The notes under the pieces are model-generated. The model worked only from the letters and a program-made list of their open reading frames with translations. It did no database searches and had not been told where the DNA came from. A stretch of DNA of 64,000 nucleotides, from assembly GCA_963977495.1 (NCBI GenBank), contig CAXBOT010000001.1:372001-436000 (forward strand). The letters are read 5' to 3'. This document shows positions 52,987-61,158 of this stretch, one piece after another. The translations under genes were made by a program, and so were the position numbers. Every line of letters begins with the position of its first letter. Position 1 is the first letter of the stretch. The DNA is from UBA1672 sp963977495 (lineage in GTDB: Bacteria > Pseudomonadota > Alphaproteobacteria > Micavibrionales > Micavibrionaceae).

Positions 52987-53997
52987 TTATGACATTGTTT
53001 TAAGGGATTCGCTCGCCTCTATCAAACGTGAGCGCAGCGGCGCATCCAGCGCAGAGTGCCCCGCATCAGGCACAACCACATAATCGGCTTCCGGCCATAA
53101 AATATGCAGCTTATTCGCCGTTCTGATCGGGCAGATCACATCGTAGCGCCCCTGAATAATAGCCGTTGGAATGCTGCGTAATTTTTCAATGACGTTCAGC
53201 AGACTGTTTTCCTCGGCAATGACTTCGTTTGTGAAATAATGGGCTTCTATTTTTGCCAGTGCCAGCGCATTTTGTTTTTGTTCTTCGGTGGTGATGGTTT
53301 CATAATTGGGCATAAGCGAAGAACACGCGCCCTCATATAAGCTCCAGCGAACGGCTGCGCCCATCTGGGTTTCGGGATCGCTGTCATCAGTTAAACGGCT
53401 GTAATAAGCCTTCAGCATGTCGCCGCGCTCGGCTTCAGGGATGAAACTGGCGAATTGTTCCCATGCTTCGGGGAATATGGTTTCCATGCCGTACAAAAAC
53501 CAGTCAATTTCGTTTTGTTGGCATAAAAAGATACCGCGTAAAATCAAGCTGAGGCATCGTTCTTTATATTGCGCGGCGTAAGCCAGAGCCAGTGTGCTGC
53601 CCCATGAACCGCCAAAGATATGCCATGCGTCAATTTTTAAATGCAGACGCAGGGCTTCGATATCTTTAATTAAGTGCTGCGTTGTGTTGTCTTTTAAGCA
53701 CCCGAGCGGCGTTGATCGTCCCGCGCCGCGTTGATCGAAAATGATAATGCGGAAAAAATCAGGGTCAAAAAACCGTCTGTGAACGGGCGTCGCGCCCGCA
53801 CCGGGGCCGCCGTGAAACAAAACGATGGGCTTGCCATCGGGGTTTCCGCTTTGTTCCCAGTATAAATTATGTGTGTCATCAACGGCCAGAAAACCACTGG
53901 AATATGGCGTGGTTGGTGGAAATAAATCAAGCAGAGGGGCGCGCCGCGTTAGTGGGGCGCTGTGGTCTTCGCTTCGCTTTGATTTTTCAGGTGCCAT
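52987..53997 (-). CDS. pip: Proline iminopeptidase
   Basis: A 336-residue alpha/beta hydrolase of family S33: LFHGGPGAGATPVHRRFFDP, FDQRGAGRSTPLG, the nucleophile in IFGGSWGSTLALAYA, and the His region PDAGHSALDAPLRS. The cap and WSLYEGACSSL segment are those of the classical cytosolic proline iminopeptidase, which removes N-terminal proline from peptides. No signal peptide. Confidence 0.93.
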   Translation of the reverse strand: MAPEKSKRSEDHSAPLTRRAPLLDLFPPTTPYSSGFLAVDDTHNLYWEQSGNPDGKPIVLFHGGPGAGATPVHRRFFDPDFFRIIIFDQRGAGRSTPLGCLKDNTTQHLIKDIEALRLHLKIDAWHIFGGSWGSTLALAYAAQYKERCLSLILRGIFLCQQNEIDWFLYGMETIFPEAWEQFASFIPEAERGDMLKAYYSRLTDDSDPETQMGAAVRWSLYEGACSSLMPNYETITTEEQKQNALALAKIEAHYFTNEVIAEENSLLNVIEKLRSIPTAIIQGRYDVICPIRTANKLHILWPEADYVVVPDAGHSALDAPLRSRLIEASESLKTMS

Positions 53998-54084
53998 TAA
54001 ATATGTTTTAAATCGTTAATATATTGACGGATTATTTATCACAGCTAATAACACAGCTAATATTTGTACGCTAGTGTCAACGGA

Positions 54085-55020
54085 CTAATCATTTAATTTT
54101 GGCAGGGCATTACCGGAGTTTTTCTCTCGATTTGATGCTTTATCAGGCGCGGCAACGCGGTCTGGCAAGGCAGAGCCTTTCGGCGCATCGTTGTTGTCAC
54201 CATCGGATTGTTCGAATAATGTTTCCACGCGTTCCGGGTGGTCAATTTCAATATAAGGGCCGTTATAAGATTCAACCCAGCCACGCACACGAATTTTCTT
54301 ACCGCTCCAGCGTCGTGGTTCAAATTTATGCTGTTTGAAATCCCTTTCATCAAAGGCGGAAATACCAATGGTGAAGTCATCTTTCCAATTGTGCCCGAAA
54401 TTCAAGTATAGCTTGTTACGGTGCATTGAAACGCTATTCACCACGCCTTCGACGACTTGATAGCTGCCGATATGCTCTTTGGCTTGTTCGGGCGTCAGGA
54501 TCGCGTATTTCTCCATCGCCCATAAGCCTGCCTTTTCCTGCCGCGCTTTATTTTCAAGCGCGAGCATCTGCGTGGCCATTTCAGGATTATATTTTGTTGT
54601 TCTGACACGCGCGACGCCAAGCGAAAGTAACATGCCCTGAACCCATACGCCGTCTTTGTTGCGTACCAAATGCGCGATATGGTGGTTCATTCTGTTGACG
54701 CGTCCCTTTGCTGTGGTGGCGGTTTGGTAAATGGTTACCTTTTGCCCCTTTAAAAAATCATTGAGGATTTCCTGCGCGGTCACGGCCAGATCACCAGGGT
54801 CATAAAAATCAAGGTCAGGGTAATCAAGCCCTGCCAAATCGACCAGCCGCCCATCTTCAAGTTTCACCGTCAGGGGGTTCACCACCTCGCTCACTGTGCC
54901 GCCGCCGGTTTGGCGCATCAATTCAAAGTCCCCATGGGGCAGGGTGAGTTCTTCCCCTTGGGCGGTAAAACCCAAAAATATAGTGGTAAAAGAAAGAATT
55001 ATTGTTAATATTCGCTTCAT
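54085..55020 (-). CDS. Exported nuclease-fold (SNase-like) protein with altered active site
   Basis: Taken from the ATG at 55020, which starts a signal peptide (KRILTIILSFTTIFLGFTAQG). A staphylococcal-nuclease-like OB-fold lies at about residues 40-170 (TVKLEDGRLVDLAGLDYPD, AKGRVNRMNHHIAHLV), followed by a second OB-like domain (VVEGVVNSVSMHRNKLYLNF ... IRVRGWVESYNGPYIEIDHP) and a polar tail. In SNase the first motif carries catalytic Arg35 and Glu43; here the corresponding residues are Asp and Asp, so nuclease activity is doubtful. The divergent M48 gene starts 28 bases away. Confidence 0.75.
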   Translation of the reverse strand: MKRILTIILSFTTIFLGFTAQGEELTLPHGDFELMRQTGGGTVSEVVNPLTVKLEDGRLVDLAGLDYPDLDFYDPGDLAVTAQEILNDFLKGQKVTIYQTATTAKGRVNRMNHHIAHLVRNKDGVWVQGMLLSLGVARVRTTKYNPEMATQMLALENKARQEKAGLWAMEKYAILTPEQAKEHIGSYQVVEGVVNSVSMHRNKLYLNFGHNWKDDFTIGISAFDERDFKQHKFEPRRWSGKKIRVRGWVESYNGPYIEIDHPERVETLFEQSDGDNNDAPKGSALPDRVAAPDKASNREKNSGNALPKLND

Positions 55021-55048
55021 AAAAACCATCAGAACGTGTCGGGGCATT

Positions 55049-56500
55049 ATGATCAAGCGTTTCTTATATATATTTTCTCTTCTTGTTTCAGTTCAACTGG
55101 TTGCAGGGTGTTCAACCAACCCCGCAACAGGCGAAAACCAGTTTACGGCCTTTATGTCACCCGCGCAGGAGAATCAAGTCGGCGCGCAGGAACATGAAAA
55201 AGTCTTGAAAGAGTACGGTTTATATAAGAATCAAGCGCTGCAAAGCTACGTGAATAAAATCGGACAACAGGTGACAAAATATACCGAACGCCCTGATGTG
55301 CAGTATAAGTTTTTCCTTCTCGACAGCCCGATTGTCAACGCGTTTGCGTTGCCTGGTGGCTATATTTACCTGACGCGCGGGGTTATGGCGCTTTCGAACA
55401 GTGAAGCCGAAATGGCGGCCGTTCTGGGACACGAAGCCGGACATATCACGGCGCGCCATTCAGCCGAGCGTTACTCACGCGGGGTTGCGACAACCTTAGG
55501 TGCGTCGATTTTATCGGCGGTGATTGACAGTTCTGGCGTCACGCAAGCGTTGGGTGTGGGCAGTGATTTGTATTTAAAATCCTATTCACGCGCACAGGAA
55601 AATCAGGCCGATGATCTTGGAATTCGTTATCTGAGCCGCGCGGGCTACACGCCAACGGCGATGACTGGGTTTTTATCCAGTCTACAAGCGGAAAGTGCGC
55701 TGGAGTCCAAAATTGCCGGTACGCAATCATCGTCTGCCAATACGTTCTTTGCCACGCACCCCGCAACAGGTGAGCGCGTGAGTAAAACGATTGAGGAAGC
55801 GCGGCAGTACGCGCAGCAGGGGCTTTCTAACCGTGATGAATATATGCGCATGATTGACGGTATGGTCTATGGCGACAGCGAAGCGCAAGGTTTTGTGCGT
55901 GGGCAATCGTTTTTCCATTCTGCTATGGGGTTCAAATTCACTGTTCCTAATGGTTATCAGTTGATCAACCAACCCTCACAAATTATTGCCAAGGGCGCGA
56001 ATGGCGGCGCGATTATCTTTGATTTCGCACCAAATGCCGAGCGTTACAGCCCTGTCATGTTCTTGAATGATACATGGCTTAAAGGGCAAGGCGGGACAGG
56101 AACGGAATCCATCACGATTAACGGCATGAAGGCCGCCGCCACAGGCGTGCAGGGCACAGCCAATGGGCAAGCGGTTAATTTGCAGTTGGTCGCGATCCAG
56201 TGGAGTGCGACGCAAATGGCGCGCTTTCAAATTATTGTGCCAAGAAACGCAACAACGGCGCAGCTCAACGGCCTGAAATCCGCGACCTATAGCTTTGGTA
56301 AAATGACGCAGAGCGAGAAGAACGCACTTAAACCTTACCAAATCAAAATCATCACCAGTAAGTCAGGCGACACCATCGCTTCCTTATCACGGCGTATGGC
56401 CGAAGATGATTATAAGGAAGAGCGTTTTCGCGTTCTGAACAACCTGAATGCAGGGGATAAAATCGTGCCGAACAGGCTTTATAAGATTGTTGTGGAATAA
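55049..56500 (+). CDS. M48 family metalloprotease, lipoprotein
   Basis: Taken from the ATG at 55049, giving a lipoprotein signal (LLVSVQLVAGCS, lipidated Cys21). The 483-residue product has the zinc motif HEAGH at 128-132 (AAVLGHEAGHITARHS) and the third ligand in the AQENQADDLGIRYL helix. The C-terminus has a LysM-like module (SKSGDTIASLSRRM ... KIVPNRLYKIVVE) that may bind peptidoglycan. It resembles BepA/YfgC-type periplasmic proteases that guard outer-membrane protein assembly, though BepA has TPRs where this has other sequence. Confidence 0.9.
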   Translation: MIKRFLYIFSLLVSVQLVAGCSTNPATGENQFTAFMSPAQENQVGAQEHEKVLKEYGLYKNQALQSYVNKIGQQVTKYTERPDVQYKFFLLDSPIVNAFALPGGYIYLTRGVMALSNSEAEMAAVLGHEAGHITARHSAERYSRGVATTLGASILSAVIDSSGVTQALGVGSDLYLKSYSRAQENQADDLGIRYLSRAGYTPTAMTGFLSSLQAESALESKIAGTQSSSANTFFATHPATGERVSKTIEEARQYAQQGLSNRDEYMRMIDGMVYGDSEAQGFVRGQSFFHSAMGFKFTVPNGYQLINQPSQIIAKGANGGAIIFDFAPNAERYSPVMFLNDTWLKGQGGTGTESITINGMKAAATGVQGTANGQAVNLQLVAIQWSATQMARFQIIVPRNATTAQLNGLKSATYSFGKMTQSEKNALKPYQIKIITSKSGDTIASLSRRMAEDDYKEERFRVLNNLNAGDKIVPNRLYKIVVE

Positions 56501-56528
56501 AAATGATTGGCTGTAGTGGCGGCTGTTT

Positions 56529-57350
56529 TTAACAGGCTAACGTATCAAGAACATCACCCTGATCACTAAATACCGCGCAGATCAAATCGCCACCAAAACC
56601 ACACCCACCATCAATTGTGGCCTTAATGCAGTTATAACTCACGCCGTTATGATCGGGGTCATAGCCACGGATCACTTTTTCGAACGGCGCATAGGATGTT
56701 TCGATATGGTCGAATTTCTTATGCGCCCACCAGAAATTGTCACCTTGATTGCTGAGGGGCTTCTCCGCGTCAATACCTGCATTCACAAACAACATGGGAT
56801 AAGCCGATGTGGTCGGCATAAAGGCGGCGCGTACCAATTGTGTGGCAAAGGTTTCATGCCCCGGATTATTCTTGAACGATGTTTTAATTTTCGTTGTCCA
56901 TTGTGACAAGCCAACGATACCCTGACGGCAGGCTTCTATCCCGTCATGCGGACACATACCATAAGCATGGAGCGTGTTGTTTAGCCCGTTACCCAGCATC
57001 CAGACCAGCGCCTTTGTCGGATCAGGTGCGAATTGCAGTTGCAGCAGCTTTTGCCACATTTCTTCCTGCCCGCCACGTAAATAAATAATGTCGTCGGGAA
57101 TCATGCCGCGCTTTGCCAGAACGGCGCGGCGAAAGGCCAGTAATTCGTCGATCACCGCAACGGTATTTTGCCCATACCCCATATAGTTGCCTGTATAAAC
57201 AATGCGGTCACCAACAGAGATATGCGGGAATATCGTATCATGTAGTTCTGTGAGTTTATCAATTTCACCATGAATAGCGGAAATGGTCAGAATGCGCTTT
57301 GCCTGACCTAAAGATGAAAAACGGCTATCGGTTTTTACATTAATATTCAA
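56529..57350 (-). CDS. PPP-type metallophosphoesterase-like protein, likely catalytically dead
   Basis: A 273-residue protein whose order of motifs follows the PPP/ApaH fold, but with almost every metal ligand replaced. GDxHG is SAIHG (Asp to Ala25), GDYVDRG is GNYMGYG (Asp to Asn55 and Gly58), RGNHE is RGGQE (Asn to Gly94, His to Gln95), HAGI is NAGI (His to Asn190) and GHTP is GYDP (His to Tyr230). The framework segments (DRIVYTGNYMG, VIDELLAFRR, IIYLRGGQEEM, IDGGCGFGG) are intact and the frame is unbroken, so it is a maintained protein, perhaps a binding or regulatory one. The neighbours give no clue. Confidence 0.75.
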   Translation of the reverse strand: MNINVKTDSRFSSLGQAKRILTISAIHGEIDKLTELHDTIFPHISVGDRIVYTGNYMGYGQNTVAVIDELLAFRRAVLAKRGMIPDDIIYLRGGQEEMWQKLLQLQFAPDPTKALVWMLGNGLNNTLHAYGMCPHDGIEACRQGIVGLSQWTTKIKTSFKNNPGHETFATQLVRAAFMPTTSAYPMLFVNAGIDAEKPLSNQGDNFWWAHKKFDHIETSYAPFEKVIRGYDPDHNGVSYNCIKATIDGGCGFGGDLICAVFSDQGDVLDTLAC

Positions 57351-57434
57351 AATATTATACGCGACGTAAAAAAGAAAAACACGGAAGGAGCGAGAGGAAT
57401 CTCTCTTAAGATACTTATATAATACATAAAATTA

Positions 57435-57466
57435 AGGCGTATAGAAAGTATTACCTTCATACGCCT
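57435..57466 (-). terminator. Terminator after carD
   Basis: AGGCGTAT and ATACGCCT form an eight-pair stem; on the minus strand TTAATTTTA follows. It lies 32 bases past the carD stop. Confidence 0.7.
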
Positions 57467-57497
57467 CAATTATAAACTGTAATGTTTCGCAGTGCGC

Positions 57498-58055
57498 TTA
57501 AGCGGCTTTCGCTTCGTCCTCTGCATCAGCTTCTACGACAACAGGCTCAGCTTTGATCTTGCCCATTATGTCCTCAAGCTTTTCTGTCGCTTTGATTTCT
57601 GTAATGTGATCAACAGCAGCAACTTCACGGGCCAATCTTTCCAGTGCAGATTGGTAAATCTGGCGTTCACTGTATGATTGCTCTGTTTCGTCATTGTTGC
57701 GTTTCAGATCGCGCAGAACTTCTGCGATAGAGACGGGGTCACCCGAATTGATCTTCATTTCATATTCTTGTGCGCGGCGGCTCCACATTGTGCGGCGTAC
57801 GCGTGAGCGGCCTTTCAATGTTTCTAGGGCATCGTCTAAACGCTCGCTTGAGCTTAGTTTACGAAGGCCGGAATCTTCTGCTTTTGCAACCGGAATTTTA
57901 AGACGCATACGATCTTTTTCAAACCCAACCACATAAAGATTAAGTTCCATACCAGCGATTGTTTGCTTTTCAACGCCTTCTACCTGACCAACACCGTGAG
58001 CCGGATAAACAACTGAATCACCAGTTTTAAAATCGAAATTATCATTATGAGCCAT
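57498..58055 (-). CDS. carD: CarD/CdnL-family transcriptional regulator
   Basis: A 185-residue protein. Residues 8-65 are the RNA-polymerase-interacting domain (FKTGDSVVYPAHGVGQVEGVE), followed by the helical DNA-binding part (RKLSSSERLDDALETLKGR, RRTMWSRRAQEYEMKINSGD). The last 20 residues are an acidic tail. CarD/CdnL binds the polymerase beta subunit and stabilises open complexes at rRNA and other growth genes; it is essential in several alphaproteobacteria. Its leader contains a promoter and an intrinsic terminator, so its own transcription may be attenuated. Confidence 0.95.
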   Translation of the reverse strand: MAHNDNFDFKTGDSVVYPAHGVGQVEGVEKQTIAGMELNLYVVGFEKDRMRLKIPVAKAEDSGLRKLSSSERLDDALETLKGRSRVRRTMWSRRAQEYEMKINSGDPVSIAEVLRDLKRNNDETEQSYSERQIYQSALERLAREVAAVDHITEIKATEKLEDIMGKIKAEPVVVEADAEDEAKAA

Positions 58056-58109
58056 AACTTATCACCTTTTTCTTCAATCAGAATTAACTGCAAGCCAAAA
58101 TGGGGGAAT

Positions 58110-58147
58110 AAAAAACGAGCAACCGTGGTCTTTGGAAATGGTTGCTC
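58110..58147 (-). terminator. Intrinsic terminator inside the carD leader
   Basis: Read on the minus strand GAGCAACC (58147-58140), a 15-base loop and GGTTGCTC (58124-58117) are followed by G and six T. It lies about 55 bases before the carD start codon and 40 bases after the start of the only good promoter. Confidence 0.75.
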
Positions 58148-58189
58148 ACAATGCTTTTAAACCGTTCTTATCAACTCTGCATGGTGCAC

Positions 58190-58218
58190 ATCATAGCAAA
58201 AAAATCGGAATTTTTCAA
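58190..58218 (-). promoter_or_regulatory. Strong promoter upstream of carD
   Basis: TTGAAA (58218-58213), 17 bases, TATGAT (58195-58190): a near-consensus sigma70 promoter on the minus strand. Transcription would start near 58183. The 303-base gap it sits in holds nothing else convincing except a weak dyad near 58310. Confidence 0.7.
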
Positions 58219-58358
58219 CTCAATACGTAACTAAAACCAAATTATTTTACATAATATTAACGAATTCCTGTACATTTCGCCTTTTTATAGTAGTTTTAGC
58301 CATGGAACATAGGTTGTAACGTAACCTATCAATATAACCGTCAATATAGTGTGGTGAC

Positions 58359-58799
58359 ATGATTGAGTCTAATTTAAGCCTGCAAAAGCCGTTGGAAGAT
58401 TATATCGAAACATACGATAAATTGACACCACGTTCGGTCATGTTGTTAGAACCTTTGGTGGATGACGGGTTTGTTTTTCAAGATCCGTACCATAAAGCGC
58501 AAGGTTTTCTCGGTTTAAGCAGCATCATAGCCGCGCGCTTTGCGCTCTATGAGGGCAGTCGTTATAAGATGCATGACTTTATGTGGGGGCGGCGCGCGAC
58601 AACGGCCTATATGTTTTGGTCATTTTCCTATGATGTGCATAAGAAACACATCACAAAACGCGAAACCACGACACATACAATACAAGGGATGAGCGAATTG
58701 GTGTTTTCCGGTGGTTCGAAAAAGATATTATCGCAGACCGATTTCTGGGGCGCGCATGAGGATTTCGACGTTAAAGCGTATAAAACGAAGGCGACTTAA
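58359..58799 (+). CDS. NTF2-like / SnoaL-fold protein
   Basis: A 146-residue protein that fits the nuclear-transport-factor-2 fold: an N-terminal helix (LEDYIETYDKLTPRSVMLLEPLV), then VDDGFVFQDPYHKAQGFLGLSSI, and beta strands with YMFWSFSYDVHK and SELVFSGGSKKILSQTDFWG. The DPYH-x-x-G segment is typical. Such proteins are often small binding proteins or enzymes of unknown substrate. Its end overlaps the end of the convergent LD-carboxypeptidase gene by four bases. Confidence 0.75.
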   Translation: MIESNLSLQKPLEDYIETYDKLTPRSVMLLEPLVDDGFVFQDPYHKAQGFLGLSSIIAARFALYEGSRYKMHDFMWGRRATTAYMFWSFSYDVHKKHITKRETTTHTIQGMSELVFSGGSKKILSQTDFWGAHEDFDVKAYKTKAT

Positions 58800-59704
58800 G
58801 TCTTTGTTGCGGTTTCATCCAGTTTAAAAATCTTTTCCGATGTGTCTATCGTGGCATTCACGCCAATGGGGAAGCTGTAGAGGTTTTTTCCGTGTCCAAA
58901 GGGCATATTATGAAGAATCGGGATATCAAGCTCGTCTGTGTGCTCTGTGATGATATCCTTCATTGTGTAGCCAAAGGGGCGTGCAGCGTCCTGTAGGGAT
59001 GTGAATTCACCAAAAACCAGTGCTTTGACGTCATTAAAGACCTTTAATCGCCGTAAATGCAGAATCATGCGGTCAATGCGGCTGATTTCCTCATTACAGT
59101 CTTCGAGGAATAATATGGCGTCTTTATAAAAATATTCGGGCAGAGTCTGAGGCAGATATTGAAACAGACTGAGATTACCGCCGACGAGCTTCCCCGTGGC
59201 TTTGCCGTCCTTTAAAATATTGTCTTGGCTCACGGGGTATTTTGCCGTTTGGCCGCTCAGAATATCTAGCAAGTGGTCCATTTGTTCGTATTTATGAACA
59301 TTCTTGAAGACGGGGCCGTGAATGGTGATCGTATCCGTATGGGCATAAACCGCATTGAGCAGGGGCGTCACGTCACTAAAACCGATCAGAATCTTTGCAG
59401 AGCGCTTAAAGGGCGCGAATTTCAGGCTTTCTAGTAAATGTGTGCATCTGTTACCGCCACCTGCCGCCCAGATAGCCTTAATGTCTTCGCGCATCCATAA
59501 ACCTTGCAGGGCAAGTGACTTCTGCAAATGTGAGCCAGCGGATTGGTTTTCACGCTCATAAGTCTGCGGATGGACAAAAACCTTATAGCCAAGCTGTTCC
59601 ATGCGGGCTTTTGATTGCTCTATATCATCTTTTTCAACCCAGCTGGAGGGCGCGAAAATGCCGATGGTGTCGCCCTTTTGTAGGGCGGGTGGTTGAATGC
59701 TCAT
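58796..59704 (-). CDS. ldcA: LD-carboxypeptidase (family S66)
   Basis: A 302-residue S66 peptidase: GDTIGIFAPSSWVEKDD at the start, the nucleophile Ser110 in ILIGFSDVTPLL, and the Glu and His in VFGEFTSL and NMPFGHGKNLYSFPIG. LdcA trims the terminal D-Ala from tetrapeptide fragments during peptidoglycan recycling in the cytoplasm; no signal peptide is present, as expected. It starts two bases after the stop of the upstream ligase gene. Confidence 0.9.
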   Translation of the reverse strand: MSIQPPALQKGDTIGIFAPSSWVEKDDIEQSKARMEQLGYKVFVHPQTYERENQSAGSHLQKSLALQGLWMREDIKAIWAAGGGNRCTHLLESLKFAPFKRSAKILIGFSDVTPLLNAVYAHTDTITIHGPVFKNVHKYEQMDHLLDILSGQTAKYPVSQDNILKDGKATGKLVGGNLSLFQYLPQTLPEYFYKDAILFLEDCNEEISRIDRMILHLRRLKVFNDVKALVFGEFTSLQDAARPFGYTMKDIITEHTDELDIPILHNMPFGHGKNLYSFPIGVNATIDTSEKIFKLDETATKT

Positions 59705-59706
59705 TT

Positions 59707-61110
59707 TTAAGAGGCCTTGCGTTGGTAATAGCCGCCGACAACCTCGTTCTGGCCGTCACCTTCGCCGATGATTTTGAATTTTCGAGTGTAATCATGTTGG
59801 AAATGGTCGGGGAATTGCACGTCAATACGATCAAAATTTGAAAATATGCCGCCGAGGGATTCTAAGGTGGCTTCTTTGATTTTGTCTTCTTTCTCGGATT
59901 TCTCAAGCACGAAGTTGAGTTGCAGGTAAGTTCCCTGATCGTCCTGACCATGACGCAGCATGAAATGAATAATCGGATTATTCAGTGCCTTGTTCAGCTC
60001 ATTAACAAAATTGTTAAAGAAGGACGCAAAATAGATGTAATCATCTGCGCCGATCAGATAGTCAGAGTTTTTACCCTCGAGTGATGTAATGCTCTGCGTG
60101 CCGTTTTCATGGTTGACGACTTGCCCCATATCTTCGATGCGATAGCGGATAAGTGGGAAGGATTTTTGATGGTAGGCGGTGACCAACATTGAGTTTTGAG
60201 GGCCTTGCTCCAGAAAAACATAATAATCAAAGGCGTCATAATCAACGCTGCTCATGGCGTTCTGGTGGGCGATTTCGCCAAACTCTACTGCGCCGTATGT
60301 GCATTGAATATCGCTGTCGGGGAAAAGAGTCTGGATGAATTTCTTACTGCAATCCATGAAGAATTCACCGCTGACATTGATATAGGGCAGTTTTGCAAAC
60401 GGTTCGATATTCTCCTGATGCATGATTTCGGCAATGCGCTGTAAAACGCAAGGGAAGATCACCAAAAGCGTTGCCTTGGTATCACGTAGGGTTTTGAGGA
60501 GTTCTTCAACGCTTTCCTTCGTGATGTCTTCGAAAGGCACCATGGTAAAGCCAAAGTAACGATTGAGCGGTTTGGCATTTTGCGCGTATGCGCCGGTGAA
60601 ATATGATTTCAAGGGGTAATAGACAACGAAGCTCTCGCCCTGTTTCCAGCCATTCAGCTTAAAGGAGTGCAAAAAGCTTTGCGCGAAGATGTTGGCATCG
60701 GGGTAGTCAAGCCAGCGAAATGTGGGAACGCCTGACGATCCGCCTGTTGAAATGGTAGTAAAAAAATCCTTCTTGATGATGAAGTGTTTTAAGAATTTAC
60801 CAAATGTCGGCACCGCGCCGTTTTCCAGTAAATCAACTTTATCGTTCAAATGGTCGGATTTGAATTGTTCGTTGCTTGATCTTAAATCTTGCTTTTCAAC
60901 AATGGGCAAATGGCTGAAGGCGTAAAAAAACTCTTCATCGCTCAGGTTTTTTTCACCCTCTAAAAAGCTGTCATACTTGCCCTTGTAAAACGGGGTTGTG
61001 GTGTTGGCATGGCGGATGATGTTGACCAAATTTTCACGTCTGGATAATGATTTCTTTGCAAGGGGAGAAATTGCAAAGCGAAAGCCCGTGATATTACGCA
61101 AAAATTTCAT
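59707..61110 (-). CDS. CapK/PaaK-like adenylate-forming enzyme
   Basis: A 467-residue protein with the phenylacetate-CoA-ligase/CapK layout: an N-terminal helical part (ENLVNIIRHANTTTPFY), a phosphate-loop-like STGGSSGVPTFRW (about residues 140-152), VSGEFFMDCSKKF, TYGAVEFGEIAHQ and the adenylation signature LIRYRIEDMGQV followed by SLEGKNSDYLIGADD. CapK-type members occur in capsule and lipopolysaccharide loci. Substrate unknown. Runs directly into the LD-carboxypeptidase gene. Confidence 0.8.
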   Translation of the reverse strand: MKFLRNITGFRFAISPLAKKSLSRRENLVNIIRHANTTTPFYKGKYDSFLEGEKNLSDEEFFYAFSHLPIVEKQDLRSSNEQFKSDHLNDKVDLLENGAVPTFGKFLKHFIIKKDFFTTISTGGSSGVPTFRWLDYPDANIFAQSFLHSFKLNGWKQGESFVVYYPLKSYFTGAYAQNAKPLNRYFGFTMVPFEDITKESVEELLKTLRDTKATLLVIFPCVLQRIAEIMHQENIEPFAKLPYINVSGEFFMDCSKKFIQTLFPDSDIQCTYGAVEFGEIAHQNAMSSVDYDAFDYYVFLEQGPQNSMLVTAYHQKSFPLIRYRIEDMGQVVNHENGTQSITSLEGKNSDYLIGADDYIYFASFFNNFVNELNKALNNPIIHFMLRHGQDDQGTYLQLNFVLEKSEKEDKIKEATLESLGGIFSNFDRIDVQFPDHFQHDYTRKFKIIGEGDGQNEVVGGYYQRKAS

Positions 61111-61158
61111 ATTCTAACCGTGTTGTGCTGGTGGGATGCGCTGCGCATGGTTTTGCGA

